From positions 2,604,001 through 2,668,000 of the forward strand of contig NZ_CP177354.1 in NCBI RefSeq assembly GCF_046844695.1: a stretch of 64,000 nucleotides of DNA, in the 5' to 3' direction. A model generated the notes under the pieces. It made no database searches, was not told the origin of the DNA, and worked only from the letters and a program-made list of their open reading frames with translations. Position numbers and translations under genes: made by a program. How positions within the stretch are numbered: the first letter of the stretch is position 1; each line of letters starts with the position of its first letter. Origin of the DNA: Pokkaliibacter plantistimulans (GTDB taxonomy: Bacteria; Pseudomonadota; Gammaproteobacteria; Pseudomonadales; Balneatricaceae). Shown piece after piece: positions 61,090-64,000 of the stretch.

Positions 61090-63132
61090 ATGAAGCAGCG
61101 CATATTGGTAGTTGATGATGAAGTAAACAACGTCAACGCAATTGTTCGGCTATTGCGCAGGCAGGACTACAACTGCTTTGGTACCACCGATCCTGAAGAA
61201 GCGCTGCCACTGATTGAGCAGCATCGTATACGGGTAGTGATCAGCGATCAGCGTATGCCCAAGATGCAGGGTGCAGAGCTTTTCGAAAAAATTAAGCAAT
61301 GTTATCCCGATGTGCTTTGCATTCTGCTGTCTGCTTATACAGATTTTGATGGTCTGACACAGGCCATCAACTCCGGTGTGTTGTTCAAGTTCATCAGCAA
61401 ACCATGGCGCCGGGAAGAGCTGCTCGCGGTGCTCGATGATGCTTTCGCTCATATTGAGCTGCAGCGGCTCAATAAACTGGGGATGCAAGCCTACTCGCAT
61501 AGTGATGAAGCCATGTTAATCATTGATCGCTACTGGCGGGTCACGTCGGCTAATGCCACTTATATTAATGAGCGCCATCAGTCTACCAGTGATGTAGTGG
61601 GAAAAGACCTGTTTGAGCTGGAGCCCAGTTTATCGGCGGAGCAGGTACACAAGTCCCTGCAGGAAGCAGGCGAATGGCAAGGGCGATACTGGTTGCCTTT
61701 GCCCGATGGTGCGTTGCGATTCTATGCCTTCGTTTTGCGGGTTGTTGAGAATCAGGGCGGAGAGGCTGCCTATTACACCCTGACGCTCAATGATCAGACC
61801 TTGCAGCAACAGGTGGAAGCTGCTCATCAGACTGATTTGCTGACAGGGTTGTGCAACCGTCAGGCATTCCTTCAGCGCAATGAAAAACAACTTCACGCTG
61901 GCCAGTATTTTGGTGTGCTGGCGCTGGACGTCGTCAACTTTCGCCAAATCAACCAGAGCCTCGGCCACAGTGCTGCTGATCAGTTGCTTCTGATGCTATC
62001 CCAGCGCCTGCAAAGTCTGGTGCCAAGCAGTCAGGCCGTAGCGCGTATTGGTGGTGACCATTTCAGTGTGCTGATGGAGGGGCTAAACGACTGGGAGGCG
62101 ATGCGTCAGCAGGCAGAGTCCTGGCTGATGGTATTACGTGGTCCTTATGAGCTGAGTGGTGGTGAGCTGTTTATTGCCCTGCGAGGCGGGTTGAGTATTG
62201 GCCCAAGTCAGGGGTCTGCACAAAAGCGTATGCAGGAAGCAGAGACAGCCCTGGCGTATGCCAAGCAGTACGAGTTGGGGCCGCTGATTGTCTATGACAA
62301 TGGCTTGATGAACGGCGCGCGTGAGCGACTGCGTTTGTGGAGTGACTTGCATCGTGCTCTGGAGCGAGAGGAGTTCGAGCTTCTGTTTCAGCCCAAGGTG
62401 TCTGCACTGGACGGCAGCTGGAAGGGGGCTGAGGCGCTGCTGCGCTGGCATCATCCGATGCTGGGTGCGATCAATCCGGACATCTTTGTCACGCTGGCAG
62501 AGGAAAGTGGGCTGATCATGCCTATTGGTCGCTGGGTTATAGCCAAGGCCCTTGATGCTTTGCAAAGCTGGCGGGTTGAAACTGGCAACATGGACTTGCA
62601 TGTGGCCGTGAACATGTCACCTGCACAGTTGTCTGATCAGGGACTGGTGCAGTTGGTAGTGGAAGAGCTGGAGCGTCGACAGCTACCACCATCGGTACTG
62701 GAACTGGAAATTACGGAAACCCAGATGCTGGAGCCGGAGAAGGCGGCGGCAGTAATCAGTGATTTTGCCCGTAAAGGCATCAAGGTGGTGCTGGACGATT
62801 TCGGAACCGGCTATGCCTCTTTCCAGTATCTGCGTCAGTTTGAGTTCAGTTGCGTCAAGCTCGACAAGACTTTCATCGATTCACTGGAGTCCAAGTCGCA
62901 TGAGCGGGTGCTGGTCAAGGCGATGATCGACATGGCCCATTCCTTGTCACTGACAGTGGTGGCAGAAGGGGTAGAGAGGAATAGCCAGTGGTTCTATCTG
63001 AAAAGCATGGGTTGTGATCTGCTGCAGGGCTATCGCTTTTCCATCGCGTTGCCAGCTCAGGCGTTGCCCGAATGGGCAAGGCAGCAGCCTGTGCTGGATG
63101 TGGAATGGATGTCAGGGGGCGAGGGCATCTAG
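61090..63132 (+). CDS. Response regulator with PAS, degenerate GGDEF and EAL domains (c-di-GMP phosphodiesterase)
   Basis: A 680-residue cytoplasmic regulator. Receiver domain with D53 (SDQRMPK), a PAS-like domain (about 135-235, MLIIDRYWRVTSANATYINE), a GGDEF domain whose signature is GGDHF (321-325), hence probably no cyclase activity but maybe GTP sensing, and an EAL domain with all catalytic motifs seen: EAL (448-450), NMSP, LEITE, LDDFGTGYAS, KLDKTFI, AEGVE, LLQGY. It should degrade c-di-GMP. The cognate kinase is not adjacent. GGATGAGGGC precedes ATG 61090. Its last 21 bases overlap mfd tail to tail. Confidence 0.9.
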   Translation: MKQRILVVDDEVNNVNAIVRLLRRQDYNCFGTTDPEEALPLIEQHRIRVVISDQRMPKMQGAELFEKIKQCYPDVLCILLSAYTDFDGLTQAINSGVLFKFISKPWRREELLAVLDDAFAHIELQRLNKLGMQAYSHSDEAMLIIDRYWRVTSANATYINERHQSTSDVVGKDLFELEPSLSAEQVHKSLQEAGEWQGRYWLPLPDGALRFYAFVLRVVENQGGEAAYYTLTLNDQTLQQQVEAAHQTDLLTGLCNRQAFLQRNEKQLHAGQYFGVLALDVVNFRQINQSLGHSAADQLLLMLSQRLQSLVPSSQAVARIGGDHFSVLMEGLNDWEAMRQQAESWLMVLRGPYELSGGELFIALRGGLSIGPSQGSAQKRMQEAETALAYAKQYELGPLIVYDNGLMNGARERLRLWSDLHRALEREEFELLFQPKVSALDGSWKGAEALLRWHHPMLGAINPDIFVTLAEESGLIMPIGRWVIAKALDALQSWRVETGNMDLHVAVNMSPAQLSDQGLVQLVVEELERRQLPPSVLELEITETQMLEPEKAAAVISDFARKGIKVVLDDFGTGYASFQYLRQFEFSCVKLDKTFIDSLESKSHERVLVKAMIDMAHSLSLTVVAEGVERNSQWFYLKSMGCDLLQGYRFSIALPAQALPEWARQQPVLDVEWMSGGEGI

Positions 63133-64000
63133 CAGCTCTTCCACAGCCTTGAAACGCTTGTCGGCATTGGCCATGGGCTGAGTGAAGCGCAACTTCTGAG
63201 TTCCCTGCAGGCGGTAGCGCTGTGATTGTCTTTGCACCAGTTGTACCAGTTTGAACGGATCAACCTTGGTGTCATGGGCAAACTCCAGCTGACCGTTCTC
63301 CTGATTCGCCTCGATTTTTACTACCCCCAGTGTGGTCGCCTTGAGCTTCAGCTCAGTCTGCCTGAACAGATTCTTGACCTGTTCGGGCAACAGGCCAAAA
63401 CGGTCAATCATCTCTACTTGTAGTTCACGCAGCTGATCCTCATCCGTCGCGTTGGCAATGCGTTTGTACAGAATCAGACGAGCGTTGACATCGGGTAGAT
63501 AGTCATCGGGGATAAGGGCAGGCAGCCGCAGGTTGACATCGGCATCCAGGTTAAGTGGTTTTTCCAGATCAAAGGCCTTGCCCTGGCGAATGGCTTTGAC
63601 CGCGCGGTCGAGCATATCCATGTAAAGGCTAAAACCGATGCTGTGAATCTGCCCGCTCTGTTCTTCACCCAGCAATTCGCCAGCACCGCGGATTTCCAGG
63701 TCGTGGGTAGCCAGCGTAAATCCCGCTCCCAGATGTTCGGCGCCGCTGATGGCTTCCAGGCGCTTCTGGGCATCTGGCGTCATGGTACGCCACGGTGGAG
63801 TCAGCAGATAGGCGTAGGCCTGATGGTGTGAGCGGCCGACACGGCCACGCAGCTGGTGCAGCTGCGCCAGACCAAACTTGTCAGCACGATCAATAATGAT
63901 GGTGTTGGCATTGGGCACGTCGATACCGGTCTCAATGATGGTGGTGCACACCAGTACATTGAAACGGCGGTGATAGAAATCGGACATCACCTGTTCCAGT
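63112..64000 (-). CDS. mfd: Transcription-repair coupling factor Mfd (C-terminal part; gene runs out of the window)
   Basis: The last 296 or so residues of Mfd, which removes stalled RNA polymerase and recruits UvrA. Helicase motifs V-VI are present (VLVCTTIIETGIDVPNANTI, HQLRGRVGRSHHQAYAYLL), with the TRG motif region (AISGAEHLGAGFTLATHDLE, IRGAGELLGEEQSG) and the C-terminal regulatory domain ending VEELLDALAP. The reading frame is open to the window edge, so the start lies beyond 64000. Convergent with the EAL gene, with a 21-base overlap. Confidence 0.95.
   Translation of the reverse strand, partial: LEQVMSDFYHRRFNVLVCTTIIETGIDVPNANTIIIDRADKFGLAQLHQLRGRVGRSHHQAYAYLLTPPWRTMTPDAQKRLEAISGAEHLGAGFTLATHDLEIRGAGELLGEEQSGQIHSIGFSLYMDMLDRAVKAIRQGKAFDLEKPLNLDADVNLRLPALIPDDYLPDVNARLILYKRIANATDEDQLRELQVEMIDRFGLLPEQVKNLFRQTELKLKATTLGVVKIEANQENGQLEFAHDTKVDPFKLVQLVQRQSQRYRLQGTQKLRFTQPMANADKRFKAVEELLDALAP

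Noticed and set aside
1..64000. tRNA or rRNA genes
   Set aside because: No segment with a T-loop GTTCRA-type motif plus acceptor pairing and no rRNA-like block was found on reading; small divergent RNAs could still be missed by eye.

Overview
This window is chromosomal backbone from a gammaproteobacterium, most likely a marine or halotolerant member of the Oceanospirillales/Pseudomonadales side of the class. Pointers are a Pseudomonas-like ruvCAB - tolQRA-tolB-pal-cpoB - nadA neighbourhood, dapA-bamC-purC, a long TrpRS, an MksFEB condensin in place of MukFEB, NhaB, and short OmpA-family and YcaO proteins of gammaproteobacterial type. The species cannot be fixed from the sequence alone. I found no tRNA, rRNA, CRISPR array, prophage or complete insertion sequence. 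The only mobile DNA seen is a pair of short palindromic MITE-like repeats.

Layout. 1-2.8 kb: minus-strand cls-EEP pair (like E. coli ybhO-ybhP) and a DUF2789 gene. 3.3-8.1 kb: trpS, sseA, then hrpB facing them across a bidirectional terminator. 8.4-14.4 kb: a 49-aa basic protein, a Sel1 protein, a hemerythrin-like gene between two MITE-like repeats, ahpC-ahpF (peroxide defence), an unknown 182-aa gene, short HPF, and a 68-aa unknown. 14.7-25.2 kb: ycaO, topB, the mksF-mksE-mksB condensin operon, and an unknown gene that runs into the 3' end of mksB from the other strand. 25.3-32.4 kb: HIT protein, FmdB zinc ribbon, aspS, yebC, then ruvC - TRIC-like channel - ruvA - ruvB behind a good LexA-like box, and a DksA/TraR-type zinc finger. 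32.5-38.8 kb: tolQ-tolR-tolA-tolB-pal-cpoB and nadA. 38.9-46.4 kb: bepA, tusA-like, perM, bcp, dapA-bamC-purC, and a DUF1775 periplasmic protein. 46.5-53.4 kb: nhaB, nudC, sohB, and a large hybrid histidine kinase. 53.4-64 kb: monofunctional prephenate dehydratase, DMT exporter-trmH, OmpA-like protein, hpt, upp, prpE, a REC-PAS-GGDEF-EAL regulator, and the 3' part of mfd.

How the parts work together. Most genes serve core upkeep: translation (trpS, aspS, yebC, hpf, trmH, ycaO), recombination, topology and segregation (ruvCAB, topB, mksFEB, mfd), the cell envelope (tol-pal, cls, bamC, bepA, sohB, OmpA-like), peroxide stress (ahpC, ahpF, bcp, hemerythrin) and purine, pyrimidine, lysine, NAD and Phe metabolism. 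Points most worth a second look are the MITE sitting exactly on the ahpF stop codon, the topB-mksFEB cluster without a nuclease subunit and with an unknown convergent gene, the channel gene inserted between ruvC and ruvA, and an alphaproteobacterial-looking prephenate dehydratase. I did not find convincing evidence of a wholly new multi-gene system.
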